Assembly (NCBI GenBank): GCA_030044045.1
Contig: JASHWO010000243.1
Span: 1 to 6,418, forward strand
Source of the DNA: Acidimicrobiales bacterium
Lineage (GTDB): Bacteria; Actinomycetota; Acidimicrobiia; Acidimicrobiales; RAAP-2
Direction of reading: 5' to 3'
DNA length: 6,418 nucleotides
Shown: in pieces, positions 5,604 through 6,418 of the stretch
How positions within the stretch are numbered: position 1 is the first letter of the stretch
How the letters are laid out: the number at the start of each line of letters is the position of its first letter
Translations under genes and position numbers: made by a program
The notes under the pieces: model-generated
Seen by the model: only the letters and a program-made list of their open reading frames with translations
Told to the model about the DNA's origin: nothing
Database searches by the model: none

Positions 5604-6012
5604 AGACGGCGTAGAGGACCAGCTCGTGGCCGAGCAGGCCCGAGGCGGTGCGCAGGGCGTTCTGGCGGGAGCCCACCACCGCGCAGTTGCGGCGGGCCGC
5701 GGCCTCGGCCGTGGCCACCGCCACCAGGTCGGTGGTGTCGGCCCGGGCGGCCAGCTCCCCGGCCTGTCGGGCCTCCTCCTCGCCGAGCGGCTCTACCACG
5801 GCCCCGGCCAGCAGCCCGTCCAGCCGGTCGCCCCGGGCCTCGGTGCGGAAGGCCTCGGCGACGGCCGGCGCCGGCACCACCGGCACGATCCCGTTGGCCA
5901 ACGCCGCCCGGTGCACCGCCCACACCATCCGGTCGCCCCGGGCCGCCCCCCGCAGGGCGCCCACGCCGTAGACCAGGCCCTCCCGCGCCGTAGCGGCCGA
6001 GCGGCTAGGCAT
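5602..6012 (-). CDS. PIN-domain (VapC-like) protein with degenerate active site
   Basis: VapC toxins are PIN-fold RNases held in check by VapB antitoxins. The 136-residue product aligns by eye with actinobacterial PIN proteins along its length: LVYGVGAL at the first strand, VPVVPAPAVAEAFR, VVEPLGEEEARQAGELAAR, ADTTDLVAVATAEAA, and CAVVGSRQNALRTASGLLG near the end. The usual acidic metal ligands are mostly missing: Gly16 replaces the first Asp (usually YD-x-G-AL), Ala98 replaces the second Asp of SD-x-x-DA, and Arg116 replaces the Asp of VTSD. Only Glu53 and Asp95 remain. The frame is intact with normal codon bias. I chose ATG 6012 because it fits family length; GTG 6093 adds 27 low-complexity residues but has a better ribosome binding site. 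It follows a VapB-like gene on the same strand. RNase activity is unlikely; it may be a decayed or repurposed PIN protein. Confidence 0.8.
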   Translation of the reverse strand: MPSRSAATAREGLVYGVGALRGAARGDRMVWAVHRAALANGIVPVVPAPAVAEAFRTEARGDRLDGLLAGAVVEPLGEEEARQAGELAARADTTDLVAVATAEAAARRNCAVVGSRQNALRTASGLLGHELVLYAV

Positions 6013-6173
6013 CGCGGGCTCGCCGCCCCCCGGACGGCCCTCCCGCCGGTGTGCCAGTGCGGCGTTGTCGTCGGTCGGCCATGGCTCCGGCACGGCTCTC
6101 TTCCTCCGCCTTGCGCTGCTTGCCCGGCTGGACGGCTCCCTGGTCCACGCTGCCTACCCGCTCGACCTCTCGC
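6013..6173. other. 161-bp gap between the antitoxin-like and PIN genes
   Basis: VapB and VapC genes usually overlap or nearly touch, so this spacer is unusual unless the PIN gene starts at 6093, which shrinks it to 80 bp. The minus strand carries a short open frame from ATG 6082 (MADRRQRRTGTP...) that overlaps the PIN gene start out of frame and looks like background. No promoter or hairpin was clear. Confidence 0.4.
6101..6107 (-). promoter_or_regulatory. Shine-Dalgarno sequence for the alternative GTG 6093 start of the PIN gene
   Basis: On the minus strand this reads GGAGGAA, with nine bases between GGAGG and the GTG at 6093. If used, the PIN protein would be 163 residues with a 27-residue extension. 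It conflicts with the family-length argument for ATG 6012, so the start is unresolved. Confidence 0.35.
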
Positions 6174-6418
6174 TCAACGCCGGCGCACCCGCGACGCCAT
6201 CCCCGACACTCCCGAGAGCAGCCGGGCCAGCAGGGCTTCGCCGGCGGCGATCTCCTCGGCGGTGAGGGCACCGGCCTCGGCCTCCCAGGCGGCCACCCCC
6301 CGTAACCCCTGACGCACCCGGAGCTGACGCTCGGCCGCGCTGGACAGCCAGGCGCTGAACGAAACCCCGTCTTCCCGGGCGGCCGACTCGACGGCGGTGG
6401 CGACGTCGTCGGCCAACG
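6174..6418 (-). CDS. VapB-like antitoxin (N-terminus lies outside the window)
   Basis: The window holds the last 80 codons of a gene entering from the right edge. The segment VATAVESAAREDGVSFSAWLSSAAERQLR resembles the two helices of a ribbon-helix-helix domain, as in antitoxins that bind their own promoter as dimers. It is followed by a linker and GVAAWEAEAGALTAEEIAAGEALLARLL, a Glu/Ala-rich tail typical of the toxin-binding arm in actinobacterial VapB relatives of this type. The N-terminal strand that contacts DNA is outside the window, so the first visible Leu (TTG) is not taken as the start. The tail ends in a basic SRVRRR. The PIN gene follows on the same strand, which supports the pair assignment. 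Family placement is by pattern recognition only. If the partner PIN is dead, this protein may serve only as a regulator. Confidence 0.72.
   Translation of the reverse strand, partial: LADDVATAVESAAREDGVSFSAWLSSAAERQLRVRQGLRGVAAWEAEAGALTAEEIAAGEALLARLLSGVSGMASRVRRR

Noticed and set aside
5306..5614. A 102-codon plus-strand frame overlapping the STAS-like frame
   Set aside because: It has a Ser/Thr/Pro/Arg-rich composition without secondary-structure pattern and runs into the 3' end of the convergent PIN gene. The other frame gives a more protein-like product.
4859..5923. A minus-strand frame across the less GC-rich region, considered as a decayed gene
   Set aside because: It is Ser/Arg-rich as expected of an antisense frame, overlaps the PIN gene out of frame, and shows no motif.
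6005..6271. An 88-codon minus-strand frame covering the VapB-VapC gap
   Set aside because: It begins inside the antitoxin gene in a different frame and is basic and low-complexity. There is no sign of a real small protein.

Overview
The window looks like chromosomal DNA from a very GC-rich actinobacterium. Support: codons end almost always in G or C, GTG starts are common, gene boundaries are tight or overlapping, the histidine genes run hisD-hisC-hisB-hisH-hisA, and there is a VapBC-type pair of a kind frequent in actinobacteria. The HisA and HisH motif variants make me lean towards Acidimicrobiia or a relative, but that placement is an inference and not proven here.

Positions 1-4846 (minus strand, read right to left) hold a histidine biosynthesis cluster: hisD, hisC, a small gene for a membrane-anchored repetitive coiled-coil protein, hisB, hisH, and the first 125 codons of hisA, which runs off the left edge. 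HisC, HisD and HisB act in the late part of the pathway. HisH (with HisF, not in the window) and HisA act in the middle. The odd member is the 144-residue coiled-coil gene between hisC and hisB. It sits 19 nt upstream of hisB, has its own good ribosome binding site, and contains nested DNA repeats.

Positions 4847-4922 are a 76-bp divergent intergenic region. Both flanking genes appear to have a -10-like hexamer placed for leaderless or nearly leaderless transcripts. One drives hisD leftward; the other drives a 62-residue helical protein of unknown function rightward (4923-5111).

Positions 5112-5601 are less GC-rich than the rest (33 of 60 bases G+C at 5161-5220). They hold one plausible plus-strand gene (about 5232-5531) whose product resembles a STAS-like domain, then a convergent junction with a possible hairpin.

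Positions 5602-6418 (minus strand) hold a VapBC-like toxin-antitoxin pair: the C-terminal 80 residues of a VapB-like antitoxin, a 161-bp gap, and a PIN-domain protein. The PIN protein keeps the fold's recognisable sequence but has lost three of the four usual acidic active-site residues, so it is probably catalytically dead or decaying.

No RNA genes, CRISPR arrays, insertion sequences or origins were recognised. The many long open frames on the plus strand opposite the his genes are GC-driven shadows and are not listed.
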